From Fibrobacterota bacterium (lineage in GTDB: Bacteria; Fibrobacterota; Chitinivibrionia; Chitinivibrionales; FEN-1185): a stretch of 64,000 nt of DNA. The stretch is from contig PLWQ01000026.1 of NCBI GenBank assembly GCA_003165595.1, forward strand, positions 187,128-251,127, in the 5' to 3' direction. The position numbers and the translations under genes are program-made. The notes beneath the pieces are model-generated. The model worked only from the letters and a program-made list of their open reading frames with translations, did not search any database and was not told the origin of the DNA. This document shows positions 55,341 to 63,906 of this stretch, in pieces; positions within the stretch are counted from its first letter, which is position 1; each line of letters starts with the position of its first letter.

Positions 55341-56195
55341 TTAGCGCAATGCTTCCGCGCCGGAAACGATTTCCAGGAGTTCCTTGGTAATAATCGACTG
55401 ACGCACCTTGTTATAATACAACGTGAGGGCATCGATAAGCTTGCCCGCGTTCTTGGTCGCCGCAAACATCGTGGTCATGCTCGCGGCCTGCTGCGCCGCG
55501 TTGGATTCAAGGAATATTTTCCATATGCGGCCCACCAGATATTGCGGCATGAGAACATCGAAGGTTTCCTCGGGCGAGGGCTCAAAAATGTAGGAGGTCC
55601 GGGGCGCCTTGGACGGCTCGGCCGGCGCAAGCGGGAGCAGCTTCTCGGCAGTGACCCTCTGGGAAGCCGGGCTCTTGAACTCATTGTACACGGCGATCAC
55701 CTCGTCGATCGAGCCTGCGGCAAATTCGCCGAGCAGCTTTTGGCCCACGGTCTCCGCGCTGGAATATTTCGGCGAGAACATCATGTCCAAGTAGCGGTCG
55801 GCGATGGTAACCGGTTTTCGCTTGAACGCCTCTATGGGTTTCTTGCCTACGATGGTGAGCGTCACGTTTTTGCCCTTGTTTTCGCGAACCAGGTCCATCG
55901 TCTTCTTCACCGCATTGGCGTTGAATGCACCGCACAGGCCCTTGTCCGATCCGACAACCACAATGCGCACGTTTTTCGCTTCGCCGTTCCGCAGATAGGG
56001 AGAACTGGTTGGAGGAAGGCCCTCGGACAGGTGCCGCGCGATCTGCGTGAGCTTCTCGAAGTAGGGGCGGGCGTTCACGACGCGGTCTCGCGCCTTGCGC
56101 AACTTCACCGATGCGACCATCTGCATGGCCTTGGTGATCTTCTGCGTGTTCTTTACGCTTATGATCCTACGTTTTATGTCGCGTGGGGTCGCCAT
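55341..56195 (-). CDS. atpG: F-type ATP synthase gamma subunit
   Basis: Gamma subunit (284 residues), the rotating central shaft of F1. N-terminal RDIKRRIISVKNTQKITKAMQMVAS and C-terminal TMFAATKNAGKLIDALTLYYNKVRQSIITKELLEIV coiled-coil signatures are visible, with SDKGLCGAFNAN between. Three bases behind atpA. Confidence 0.97.
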   Translation of the reverse strand: MATPRDIKRRIISVKNTQKITKAMQMVASVKLRKARDRVVNARPYFEKLTQIARHLSEGLPPTSSPYLRNGEAKNVRIVVVGSDKGLCGAFNANAVKKTMDLVRENKGKNVTLTIVGKKPIEAFKRKPVTIADRYLDMMFSPKYSSAETVGQKLLGEFAAGSIDEVIAVYNEFKSPASQRVTAEKLLPLAPAEPSKAPRTSYIFEPSPEETFDVLMPQYLVGRIWKIFLESNAAQQAASMTTMFAATKNAGKLIDALTLYYNKVRQSIITKELLEIVSGAEALR

Positions 56196-56198
56196 CGC

Positions 56199-57704
56199 CT
56201 ATATCCGCTGCTTTTTGAATTCTTCAACCGCAGCCGTGAGCGCCTTCTTGTTCTCCTCGGTGATTTCCTTTTTATCGCGTATGCCCGACAGGATTTCCGG
56301 ATGCGATCGCTCCATGTACTTGCCCAGCTCTTTTTCGAATACGCGCAGTTGCGCCACCGGAACGTCGTCGAGCAGGCCGTAGGAGCCCGATGCGATAATC
56401 AGGATCTGCTTTTCGAACGGCATGGGCTCGTGTTCGTCCTGTTTCAGGATTTCCACCATGCGTTCGCCGCGCGTGATCTGCGCCTTGGCCGTCTTGTCGA
56501 GGTCGGAGCCGAACTGCGCGAACGCGGCAAGCTCGCGGTATTGCGCCAAATCCATGCGGAGCTTTCCTGCAACCTGGCGCATGGCCTTGAACTGTGCCTT
56601 GCCTCCCACGCGCGACACCGAGATACCCACATCGATGGCGGGCCGTACGCCGGAGTAGAACAGGTTTCCCACAAGGTAAATCTGGCCGTCGGTTATGGAG
56701 ATCACGTTTGTCGGAATGTACGCCGACACGTCGCCCGCCTGCGTCTCGATGATCGGCAGGGAGGTGAGCGATCCGCCGCCGAGCTTGTCGGACAGCTTTG
56801 CGGAGCGTTCCAACAGCCGGGAGTGCAGGTTGAAAATGTCGCCCGGGTATGCTTCGCGTCCCGGCGGCCTGCGGAGCAGCAGCGACAGCTGGCGGTACGC
56901 GAATGCGTGTTTGGAAAGATCGTCGTATATGACAAGCGCATGGCCGCCGTTATCGCGAATTTCCTCGCCGATCGCCGTTCCGGCGTACGGCGCGATGTAT
57001 TGCAGGGGAGCGGGGTCGGCGGCCGAGGCCGAGACCACGATGGTATATGCCATGGCGCCCGCGTCTTCGAGCACTTTGTGCACGCGGGCTATTGACGATT
57101 GCTTCTGTCCGATGCCCACGTAGATGCAGATGACGCCCGTGCCCTTCTGGTTGAGAATCGTGTCTATGGCGATGGCGGTCTTGCCCGTGCCGCGGTCACC
57201 AATAATGAGCTCGCGCTGTCCGCGGCCGATGGGGATCATGGAGTCGATTGCTTTCCATCCCGTGAGCAGCGGTTCCTTCACGGGCTGGCGGTCCACCACG
57301 CCCATGGCGCGGTCTTCGAGCAGCCGGTGCTTTGTGGCCTTCACGGGCCCCTTTCCGTCGAGCGGCTGGCCCAGGGGATCGATGATGCGGCCGATCATTT
57401 CGTTGCCCACCGGCACTTCCATGATCCTTCCCGTGCAGCGGACCGTTTCGCCCTCCTTGATGGCGGTATCGTCACCGAAGATGACGACGCCCACGTTGTC
57501 GGGTTCGAGGTTGAGCGCCATGCCGAACACGCCGCTCTCGAATTCAACGAGCTCGGCGTACATGCATTTGTCCATGCCATAGACGCGCGCGATGCCGTCG
57601 CCCACCTGGATCACGGTACCGGTCGAGACCATTTCCAGGCGGGTCTGGTACGACTCGATCTGCTTCTGGATGATCCTGGTGATTTCTTCTGGTTTGATAT
57701 TCAT
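56199..57704 (-). CDS. atpA: F-type ATP synthase alpha subunit
   Basis: Alpha subunit (501 residues), non-catalytic nucleotide-binding partner of beta. Walker [12 protein letters not shown] near residue 169, [45 protein letters not shown] and the C-terminal Arg region [10 protein letters not shown] are canonical. 165 bases separate it from atpH, a gap that holds a composite repeat. Confidence 0.98.
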   Translation of the reverse strand: MNIKPEEITRIIQKQIESYQTRLEMVSTGTVIQVGDGIARVYGMDKCMYAELVEFESGVFGMALNLEPDNVGVVIFGDDTAIKEGETVRCTGRIMEVPVGNEMIGRIIDPLGQPLDGKGPVKATKHRLLEDRAMGVVDRQPVKEPLLTGWKAIDSMIPIGRGQRELIIGDRGTGKTAIAIDTILNQKGTGVICIYVGIGQKQSSIARVHKVLEDAGAMAYTIVVSASAADPAPLQYIAPYAGTAIGEEIRDNGGHALVIYDDLSKHAFAYRQLSLLLRRPPGREAYPGDIFNLHSRLLERSAKLSDKLGGGSLTSLPIIETQAGDVSAYIPTNVISITDGQIYLVGNLFYSGVRPAIDVGISVSRVGGKAQFKAMRQVAGKLRMDLAQYRELAAFAQFGSDLDKTAKAQITRGERMVEILKQDEHEPMPFEKQILIIASGSYGLLDDVPVAQLRVFEKELGKYMERSHPEILSGIRDKKEITEENKKALTAAVEEFKKQRI

Positions 57705-57718
57705 CGTAATGCTCGCTT

Positions 57719-57851
57719 TAAGTGAAGTTGAAAGTTAAAAGTTGACAGTTGACGGTTAGCACTTCATCGCACGACAACCGTGCCCGAATTTTTGTTTATG
57801 TTCTTGCCCCTATTTCAAATCTCTGTGTCCTCTGTGCCTCTGTGGTGAATC
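57719..57851. repeat. Composite intergenic repeat, copy 2, inverted (atpA/atpH gap)
   Basis: Plus strand: AAGTTGAAAGTTAAAAGTTG (near 57723) and GACAGTTGACGG, then after a 60-bp AT-richer stretch CTCTGTGTCCTCTGTGCCTC and TGTGGTGAA. Reverse-complemented, it has the same module order as the copy at 53796-53876, so the two flank atpA-G-D as inverted repeats. The gap is unusually long for an atp operon. Confidence 0.65.
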
Positions 57852-57869
57852 TTTCTCTTCTCTCGAGAG

Positions 57870-58409
57870 CTAGAACACCGTTACCGTATCCGACAGCCTC
57901 TTCAGTTGATACGCGATGCTGCCGTCGATGACCCGGTCGCCAAGAATAAGTCGTATGCCTCCGAGAAGGGATGTGTTCACCTCGGACGTGAGGACAATCT
58001 CTTTTACAAGCTTTTGCGCCAGGCGTTCCTTGATTTTCTTGAGCGTTTCACCCGGCAGCGGACCAAAACTCTCGACTCTCACTTTGACCTTGTTCTCGTT
58101 TTCGTCAAGAATATCCGAGAAGCACCGGGAAATGGATGTGAGCTGATGGATCCGCTTCTTGTCAATGAGATATCCCAGAAATTTGACGGTGACGCTTTCG
58201 CACGAAGCCGAAAACAGGTCGGCCGCCACACGTTTCTTTTCGTCCGGGGTTATTCCCGGATGATACAGGACGCGCTTGAGGTCGGCCGACGTGTCGACGA
58301 CGTGGGAAATCGACTTGAGGTCTTCGCCGATCTTTGCGGCTTTTCCCAACAGCGCTGCTATGTTGTAAACGGCGCGCGCATATCTGAGTGCAAGGGATGT
58401 GTTGAGCAT
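57870..58409 (-). CDS. atpH: F-type ATP synthase delta subunit
   Basis: Delta subunit (179 residues) tying F1 to the peripheral stalk. N-terminal LALRYARAVYNIAALLGK and C-terminal VLTSEVNTSLLGGIRLILGDRVIDGSIAYQLKRL are the OSCP/delta signatures. 69 bases separate it from atpF. Confidence 0.93.
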   Translation of the reverse strand: MLNTSLALRYARAVYNIAALLGKAAKIGEDLKSISHVVDTSADLKRVLYHPGITPDEKKRVAADLFSASCESVTVKFLGYLIDKKRIHQLTSISRCFSDILDENENKVKVRVESFGPLPGETLKKIKERLAQKLVKEIVLTSEVNTSLLGGIRLILGDRVIDGSIAYQLKRLSDTVTVF

Positions 58410-58478
58410 AGGTCTGTCTAAAGATTATTTCCCACAGTTAAGATCATGTCAATCGTCCTTGTATCCTCAAAATCCTGA

Positions 58479-58976
58479 TCAATTCTTCCCGATGTTTGTG
58501 GCGCCGAGTTCGTCGACAAACGATTCAACGAGTTTTCGGTCTGTCGCGGCGTCGATTTCCTTGTGGAGCAGCTGTTTCGTGGCCAGGATGGTGAGTGTGG
58601 CCACTTCGTGCCGCACCTCCGAAAGCGCCTTCTGCTTTTCCTGGTCTATTTCGCGTCTGGCTTTTTCCATGAGCTGCGCGGATTCGCCGACCGCTTCGGC
58701 CTTTATCGCATCCTTAATGCGGGAGCCCTCCGCCACGGCCTTGTCGATCTCGGCTTTGTAGGACTTCTTGATCCTGTCGAGCTCATCACGGCACTCTTTG
58801 CTGAGATTGTCAACATCGAGATTCTTCTTTTCGATGTTCGCAAAAGCATTCTTGAGGTCGTCGGAGCGCTTTTTCATGAAGGGGCGAAGAAATTTGCTGA
58901 ACAAATACCCCAAGACGCCAATCAGAATGATGAAATTGACGATTTGGTACACCAGGAGCTTAAGACTGAAATCCAT
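58479..58976 (-). CDS. atpF: F-type ATP synthase b subunit
   Basis: Subunit b (165 residues from ATG 58976, behind AGGA), the peripheral stalk. Single N-terminal membrane segment (about 5-28, LLVYQIVNFIILIGVLGYLF) followed by a long charged helix (RSDDLKNAFANIEKKNLDVDN ... AQLMEKARREIDQEKQKAL). In order between atpE and atpH. Confidence 0.93.
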   Translation of the reverse strand: MDFSLKLLVYQIVNFIILIGVLGYLFSKFLRPFMKKRSDDLKNAFANIEKKNLDVDNLSKECRDELDRIKKSYKAEIDKAVAEGSRIKDAIKAEAVGESAQLMEKARREIDQEKQKALSEVRHEVATLTILATKQLLHKEIDAATDRKLVESFVDELGATNIGKN

Positions 58977-59057
58977 ACGGTCCTTTCCTTTCACGCTCTG
59001 CCGGGGCTGTCGGCCTTAGGAAGCGTGCGCATGCAATTGCATCCGGCGAGGATGGGA

Positions 59058-59327
<270 letters not shown>

Positions 59328-59386
59328 TTAAAGATAAGCCTGAATTCCATGGCGCTCATCAAGTCGAAAAATCCGGACTGCACTTG

Positions 59387-60085
59387 TCAGTGGCCCTCGT
59401 CGGAAGCAACCGCTCCGGACAGGTACACCATGGTAAGCAATGAAAAAACGAAACCTTGTATCGGTATCGTGACAATACTATCCACAAGCATCCAAATGGT
59501 GGGGGCCCCAATGGCACACGCCACAAAGAGCATCTTGATGATTGTCTCCCCGGCAAAGATATTCGAAAACAAACGGAGCGTCAGGGAAAGGGGCCTTGCC
59601 AATTCCGAAATGATCTCAATTGGAATCATGATGGGCGCCAGGAGGGGAACAGGCCCTAGGAAATGCTTGAAGTACTTAAGACCTTTCCTCGAAATACCCA
59701 CATAATTATAGAAAATAAAGACGGTTATCGCCACCGCGGCCGGTGTGCTGAGGAACCCGGTTGGAGACAGCATTCCCGGGATAAGCCCCAGGTAACTGGC
59801 GACAAGCACAAACAGCATGATGCTCACGACAAGCGGGAAATACACAAGCCCTTTGGGGCCGACGATTTCGGCAAGATATCCCTCGACGAATGCCGTGAGC
59901 GATTCAAAAACATTTTGCAAGCCGCCTGGAACCGTCCTCAGCCTTGTAATGACAATAAGGAGAAGGACAACAATAATCGCCATTGCAATCCAGGTGTATT
60001 CCACCACAAGGGACTCGTGCGGTGAAAGAAAAGGAAGGCGCGGGGCGTGAAGCCACTCAAGCAGCAAGAATTCGTGCTGTTCCAT
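59387..60085 (-). CDS. atpB: F-type ATP synthase a subunit
   Basis: Subunit a (232 residues) forming the ion half-channels. Five or six membrane helices; the essential Arg helix is ELARPLSLTLRLFSNIFAGE, followed by MLVDSIVTIPIQGFVFSLLTMVYLSGAV. Its start follows directly on the stop of the upstream gene (TAG then ATG). Confidence 0.95.
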   Translation of the reverse strand: MEQHEFLLLEWLHAPRLPFLSPHESLVVEYTWIAMAIIVVLLLIVITRLRTVPGGLQNVFESLTAFVEGYLAEIVGPKGLVYFPLVVSIMLFVLVASYLGLIPGMLSPTGFLSTPAAVAITVFIFYNYVGISRKGLKYFKHFLGPVPLLAPIMIPIEIISELARPLSLTLRLFSNIFAGETIIKMLFVACAIGAPTIWMLVDSIVTIPIQGFVFSLLTMVYLSGAVASDEGH

Positions 60086-60379
60086 CTACGCTTTTAACCC
60101 TTTAACGATAAAGAGAAGTTTCCCCGCCAGCGACACCACTATTGCACTGCATAGGAGCCACACTACGGGAACGATCTTCAAGTGCCACAAAAAGAGTACC
60201 AGCCCGACGAAAAGAAGGAGCCGAGCGCCTTCTGCAATTCCGGCTACGACCCGCTTGGCCGGCGTCGCGTTGACGATGAAAAGTCTCGCGGTAAAAAAGA
60301 ATCCCGCTGCATCAGCCAATCCAACAATTGCACCAATTCCGAGGCTAAGAACCGTATTTCCGAAGTGTCCTGAAAACAT
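60086..60379 (-). CDS. ATP synthase subunit I-like membrane protein
   Basis: 97-residue membrane protein with about three to four hydrophobic segments (LSLGIGAIVGLADAAGFFF, ARLLLFVGLVLFLWHL, VVWLLCSAIVVSLAGKLLF). Position before atpB and overlap of 35 bases with atpZ suggest the AtpI family, which helps c-ring assembly. Sequence similarity is too weak by eye for certainty. Confidence 0.7.
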   Translation of the reverse strand: MFSGHFGNTVLSLGIGAIVGLADAAGFFFTARLFIVNATPAKRVVAGIAEGARLLLFVGLVLFLWHLKIVPVVWLLCSAIVVSLAGKLLFIVKGLKA

Positions 60380-60566
60380 TCAAGAGTCCTGCGCCTATTC
60401 CAAGAAAAATAAAGACAATGCTGAATGCCGGTGCAGTGTGAAAATGCCGGTCGATCGCCGCGCCCGCGAAATACCCAATCGCTACCGACACGACCAAGAA
60501 GATCCCCACGCTCGAAAGCCGCGCCATATCGGCGTACTGGCGATTCCTATTCTGCTTATCTTCCAT
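60345..60566 (-). CDS. atpZ: AtpZ-like small membrane protein
   Basis: 73-residue two-helix protein (ATG 60566, MEDKQNRNRQYADMARLSSVGIFLV) with VGIFLVVSVAIGYFAGAAIDR and FSIVFIFLGIGAGLLNVFR, the AtpZ/AtpQ pattern of FCB-type and other atp operons (putative Mg/Ca channel or assembly role with AtpI). First gene of the operon. Confidence 0.8.
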   Translation of the reverse strand: MEDKQNRNRQYADMARLSSVGIFLVVSVAIGYFAGAAIDRHFHTAPAFSIVFIFLGIGAGLLNVFRTLRKYGS

Positions 60567-60592
60567 CGGTCCCTGCACAAAGAACAAGAGTG

Positions 60593-60621
60593 ATTTTACA
60601 ATCGACTGCCAGGAGTGTCAA
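60593..60621 (-). promoter_or_regulatory. Sigma-70-type promoter of the atp operon
   Basis: On the minus strand TTGACA (plus 60616-60621), exactly 17 bases, TAAAAT (plus 60593-60598), 26 bases before the atpZ start. A near-consensus housekeeping promoter. Confidence 0.8.
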
Positions 60622-60791
60622 CAGAAATCTGCCCGAGTTCGGGAAAAGGCGTACCCAACGTCGAGACGGTCCGCAACCCGGCTCGCAAGGGCGAGCGGGC
60701 GACCGATAAAAATAATTAAAACCGATCGGGAGGGGTATCGCGATGTTACTTGATTATGGAGAGTTTGGAGCGGCAAACGATTCGGGAACGC

Positions 60792-60821
60792 CCCTGTCCT
60801 TCGTGATGTTGAAGGACAGGG
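60792..60821. terminator. Perfect 11-bp hairpin between the atp promoter and the DUF6261-like gene
   Basis: CCCTGTCCTTC - 8-nt loop - GAAGGACAGGG. It lies 39 bases behind the DUF6261-like gene stop (minus strand) but has no T-run on either side, so it may end or stabilise that transcript, or be another of this genome's hairpin repeats. Confidence 0.45.
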
Positions 60822-60859
60822 AAACGTCCAGTCATCTTCCACATTTTCCGGCACAAGTA

Positions 60860-61729
60860 TTATGCTGCTTTCGCAGTTACCTCCTGTTTTTGCGTTATGG
60901 GAACAACATTTGACGGTTGCGGCGCTACGGTAGATTTGGCCTGCGTAGTCGCGGTTGCCGTAACAGACGCGGCCGTATTTGTAGCGGAAGCTGCCGATGC
61001 GGGGGCTGCATTGGCATCCTTGCTTCTCGTCTTTCGTGCTCGCGCCTTCGACATTATGTCGGATATCGCTTCATTGATTTCCGGCACCACACCGGCAAAC
61101 GTTGAATTGTTCTGAGCCTGTGCGTCGATGTACTCTGTGATCTTAATAATATGGTAGCACACCTCATTTGCCTGCGTCCTCGTCGCGTTAAGCGGCTGCT
61201 GTGAATAAGCCTTCACTTTTGCCGCGTATGTGGTTTCGAAATCATTTTGCGCTTTTGTTAAATCGGCCAACATATCGGCAAGCCCCAACTGCGTAATGCA
61301 TGCCTGAGCCTCCGGCTGACCAAAATTTGCAAGTATGGATGTGAAAGCGCCGGTCTTTCTCGTGTAGCTGAGATTGTCCGCGCGCTTTCCGGGCCGATTT
61401 ATAATTTCCAGCAGATAATCTGCGGCCCGCTTGTTGTCGGGCTTGGACATTACACCGGAAATCCCCTGCAACAGGCTCACAACGCCCCGAAACTCAGAGA
61501 CACGCGCCGCGTCTTTTGCCGCCAGGTCGGCCGTGTAAAGGCCGGTTCGCCTTGTCTGAATCACCGACTTCAGCGAACCCAGGCTGGTATTTAGAAACCC
61601 CAACTCCGACGTTACAAATGGATCGTTCTGGATTGCTCCGGACACGATTGAGATTACGCGTTCGCCAATGGCAACATCTTCGGTGGGCAGCAGCAAATAT
61701 GGAACCAGGTTTTTTACGGACTTGTTCAT
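60860..61729 (-). CDS. DUF6261-like protein
   Basis: 289-residue protein of unknown function; ATG 61729 follows AAGGAG. Residues 1-215 are helical (TEDVAIGERVISIVSG, DLAAKDAARVSEFRGVVSL, TRTQANEVCYHIIKITEYIDAQAQNN) and fit the DUF6261 family as I recall it; residues about 225-289 are an Ala/Thr/Ser-rich low-complexity tail. No signal peptide. Its upstream region leads into the 2-kb repeat zone. Confidence 0.65.
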   Translation of the reverse strand: MNKSVKNLVPYLLLPTEDVAIGERVISIVSGAIQNDPFVTSELGFLNTSLGSLKSVIQTRRTGLYTADLAAKDAARVSEFRGVVSLLQGISGVMSKPDNKRAADYLLEIINRPGKRADNLSYTRKTGAFTSILANFGQPEAQACITQLGLADMLADLTKAQNDFETTYAAKVKAYSQQPLNATRTQANEVCYHIIKITEYIDAQAQNNSTFAGVVPEINEAISDIMSKARARKTRSKDANAAPASAASATNTAASVTATATTQAKSTVAPQPSNVVPITQKQEVTAKAA

Positions 61730-62031
61730 ACAAAGACTCCTTTTTGTGAAAAAATGGTTAGCTCCAGGGCATGCACCGCGACTGCTATGCACGCTCTTAG
61801 AGAAGAAGAAAATGCCGTAAATCTGCAAGCTTGCGGTATGCGACATGTCTTAACAGCGTAATCCAGTTTTGCAATAGGTATGCCAAATGTTAATGTATTT
61901 GCAAAAAGGCCTTACTTTGTTGTAATCGACGAATACGTAAATGCAGGAAAATGGATGTAGGAATAAACTTCAAGAAATGCCGTAAGTTATTGAAGAACCC
62001 CGTCGCCCGCTACCCCCGCGCCAAGTCGCGG

Positions 62032-62077
62032 GGACCGCGATTACGACCGGATGTACACCCCGGCGAGCAGCCTGCAA
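62032..62077 (-). repeat. 46-bp dispersed repeat, copy 2 (inverted)
   Basis: Reverse complement of 23524-23569 with 42 of 46 positions identical. Both copies contain GGGGTGTACATCCGG and TAATCGCGGTCC. Confidence 0.8.
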
Positions 62078-62190
62078 TGCGCGGGTTGTGTTATTCAAAA
62101 ACCGTTTGCTAACCGCAACGGAAGTATGACAAGCATTGCAAAAATGCAATTATTCAAATACGAGCGCTGCATGTTTGCGACCTTTTCTGC

Positions 62191-62590
62191 TCGCCGAGCC
62201 GCCCAACACGAAAGAAATAGGCATTTTTGGCCTCGCCTTTTCACCAAACGTCCCAAAAATCCATTCTACGGCCTCGCGCGTCCGCGAAGCAGCGAACGAA
62301 AATTATTCCGGAGGTTCGCGAGCTCGCGAAGGAGCAGGCGAAATTTGACCGTAGATCCGCAAGCTCGCGAAGTGAAAAAAGAAATTTGTTTTAGAGCCTC
62401 GCGCGCTCGCGAAGTCGGCTGCAAGATTCGTTTTTGAGCTTCGCCAACCCGCGAAGCAGGAAAAAAAGTTTTCTTCCGAGGTTCGCTCAGCCGCGAAGTG
62501 GCAAACGAAATTTATTTTGAAGGTTCGCGAGTCCGCGAAGTTGCTTGCGAGATTGTGTTTTAGGCTTCGCGAGTTGGCGAGTGGAAAAGA
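62191..62590. repeat. 42-bp tandem repeat with palindromic core, about 10 units
   Basis: The GCGAAG word ends at 62289, 62331, 62372, 62414, 62456, 62498, 62540, with a last, shortened copy at 62581: spacing 42, 41, 42, 42, 42, 42, 41. Two more degenerate units lie upstream. Each unit has a near-palindrome around TTCGCGAGCTCGCGAA (perfect in the unit at 62315-62330) and an AT-rich remainder like AAACGAAATTTATTTTGA. One plus frame reads KFxxExRxxAK-like 14-residue repeats for several units but is broken by stops and one-base steps, so coding is unlikely. Confidence 0.85.
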
Positions 62591-62656
62591 AGATTTTTCA
62601 GGCTGCTGGCGGGTCGCACAAACAGTTTCGGGGGCGTCGCCCCCATGCCCCTACAT

Positions 62657-62682
62657 ACTTTCTGTCTGCAGCGACAGAAAGT
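62657..62682. repeat. Perfect 10-bp hairpin
   Basis: ACTTTCTGTC - TGCAGC - GACAGAAAGT, extended by weaker pairing outside and followed by AGGCAAAGAA. It resembles REP-type hairpins scattered in other genomes and begins the GC-rich hairpin stretch. Confidence 0.7.
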
Positions 62683-63070
62683 AGGCAAAGAACGCCGCGC
62701 CTGCAGCGCTGCAAAATACCCCGACAGCCGCCGGGCCGCTTGTAAACTCACCCGGCAAGACAAGCGAGCATTTGTTCAAAGATGCCGGGCTCGGACAGCA
62801 CAAGCGGCCGATCCGTCTGCTGTCGGGCGCAGCGCTGATGGCGGAATGCAAAGACAAAAGCAAGCCCCACGACAGCTACTCCGCTTTTAGGGGTGCAGCG
62901 GTTTCTTCTTTCCCCTCAGTGGCGCAGTCGCGGCTGGAAGATCAGCGGCGAGGACGAGTCCCGCATTTCCCGGAGGGAAAGGCTATTCGATATCTTTCCA
63001 TTCATTGCCGCAAAGGAACAAGGCCTACGGCCTTGGGCAATGGTAAACATCGCCGCGCGTGCGCGGCTCT

Positions 63071-63098
63071 ATTTTTATTTCACCTACAGGTGAAATAA
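63071..63098. repeat. 28-bp near-perfect palindrome
   Basis: TTTTATTTCACCT - AC - AGGTGAAATAAAA, 13 paired bases with a 2-base centre. AT-rich at the ends and preceded by CTAT; it could extrude as a cruciform or serve as a protein site. It lies at the boundary between the GC-rich hairpin stretch and structured element copy A. Confidence 0.75.
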
Positions 63099-63158
63099 AA
63101 CCCCGACTTTCAGTCGTGGTAGTTTGCTGTTCCGCAGCCGCCTGGAGGCCGCGACGAC

Positions 63159-63225
63159 AGGGCAAACGACATAATAATATGGCGCGAAGCGCCAACTACC
63201 TCTCCCTGGGGAACGCAGTGACAGC
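63159..63225 (-). repeat. Structured dispersed element, copy A
   Basis: On the minus strand: TGTCACTGCGTTCC, palindrome-like CCCCAGGG, AGGTAGTT, hairpin GGCGC-TTC-GCGCC, then ATTATGTCGTTTGCCCT. Same framework as copies B and C with a different stem. Confidence 0.75.
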
Positions 63226-63345
63226 AGCGCCACTGCGGGCGGCGTTCGTTCATGCTTGCCATCCAGGCAAGCACCCTTCGGGCGCCTGCGGCGTGCTCTT
63301 TGGCCATCCTGGCCTTCGAGTGCCCCCTTTTCTTTCGCTGAAGAC

Positions 63346-63411
63346 AAGGCAAACGACATAATGGGTGGTGCAAAGCACCAAATACCTTGCCTCGAGGAAC
63401 GCAAGTGACAA
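63346..63411 (-). repeat. Structured dispersed element, copy B
   Basis: On the minus strand: TGTCACTTGCGTTCC, palindrome CCTCGAGG, AAGGTATTT, hairpin GGTGC-TTT-GCACC, then CATTATGTCGTTTGCCTT. Relative to copy A the stem shows a C-to-T and its matching G-to-A change. Confidence 0.75.
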
Positions 63412-63820
63412 CAAAAGGAGGTCGGGGCTTCGAGGGTGAAGCTCCCGATAACGTAAGTGAGAAGGCCAGTTGCACTATTAATGAAAACACGCATGTCCGT
63501 AATTTCTTGATTATGGCGAATGAAGGATATATACTTATTGTTAAGCCTCCTCCGCTTCTCCGGTAGTGTCGTATACAATCGTAATCGCGGAGCTTTTGGG
63601 TTTTTCGCTGCCAAAGCGCCTTGTGAGAGTTTCGTGCAAATGCGAGTGAATCTGGCAGGAATGACGATGGCGACATTACTGTAGTTGGTGGGAAATTTGC
63701 CCGGCCCCAAGATAGAAGAGGGCGGTGGCAAGACAGAAATTGGGTATAAATTGTAAAATTCGGCTGGAGGCTGAAATCAAAAATGAAATTGAAAATAGAC
63801 CTTGCGCCAAAATTGCCAAT

Positions 63821-63839
63821 CCCGCACATCGTGTGCGGG
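63821..63839. promoter_or_regulatory. 8-bp hairpin and possible promoter before the last gene
   Basis: CCCGCACA - TCG - TGTGCGGG, followed by AAATTTGACA. TTGACA at 63846-63851 with CAAAAT 18 bases downstream (63870-63875) could be a promoter for the gene at 63907; the hairpin would lie just upstream and could be an operator or the end of the repeat zone. Confidence 0.35.
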
Positions 63840-63906
63840 CAAAATTTGACAATATGAAGACAATCAATGCAAAATATGATCGTCTTCAATCTCTATGGAG
63901 GATTTT

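Larger units (their letters stand above)
61730..63906. other. Repeat- and hairpin-rich region without a convincing gene
   Basis: About 2.2 kb. In order: AT-rich leader with a recurring AAATGCCGTAA word (about 61810, 61975); the inverted 46-bp dispersed repeat (62032-62077); a 42-bp tandem repeat (62191-62590); a 10-bp hairpin (62657-62682); a GC-rich stretch with hairpins at 63020-63034, 63052-63067, 63254-63272 and 63302-63314; a 13-bp hairpin (63071-63098); structured element copies A and B; and about 400 bp of AT-rich DNA before the last gene. Frames here (for example minus 63110-63889) follow repeat structure and lack ribosome sites, so none is called. Confidence 0.7.

Noticed and set aside
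60743..60913. 56-codon plus-strand frame starting after GGGAGGGG between the atp promoter and the DUF6261-like gene
   Set aside because: It has a fair ribosome site but runs through an 11-bp hairpin and into the antisense of the DUF6261-like gene; no family resemblance. Possible but not supportable.
62191..62590. Possible CRISPR array
   Set aside because: Units vary throughout, with no constant repeat separated by unique spacers, and no cas gene is near.
63110..63889. 259-codon minus-strand frame across the repeat zone
   Set aside because: It is built from hairpin and structured-repeat sequence, lacks a ribosome site and shows no domain.
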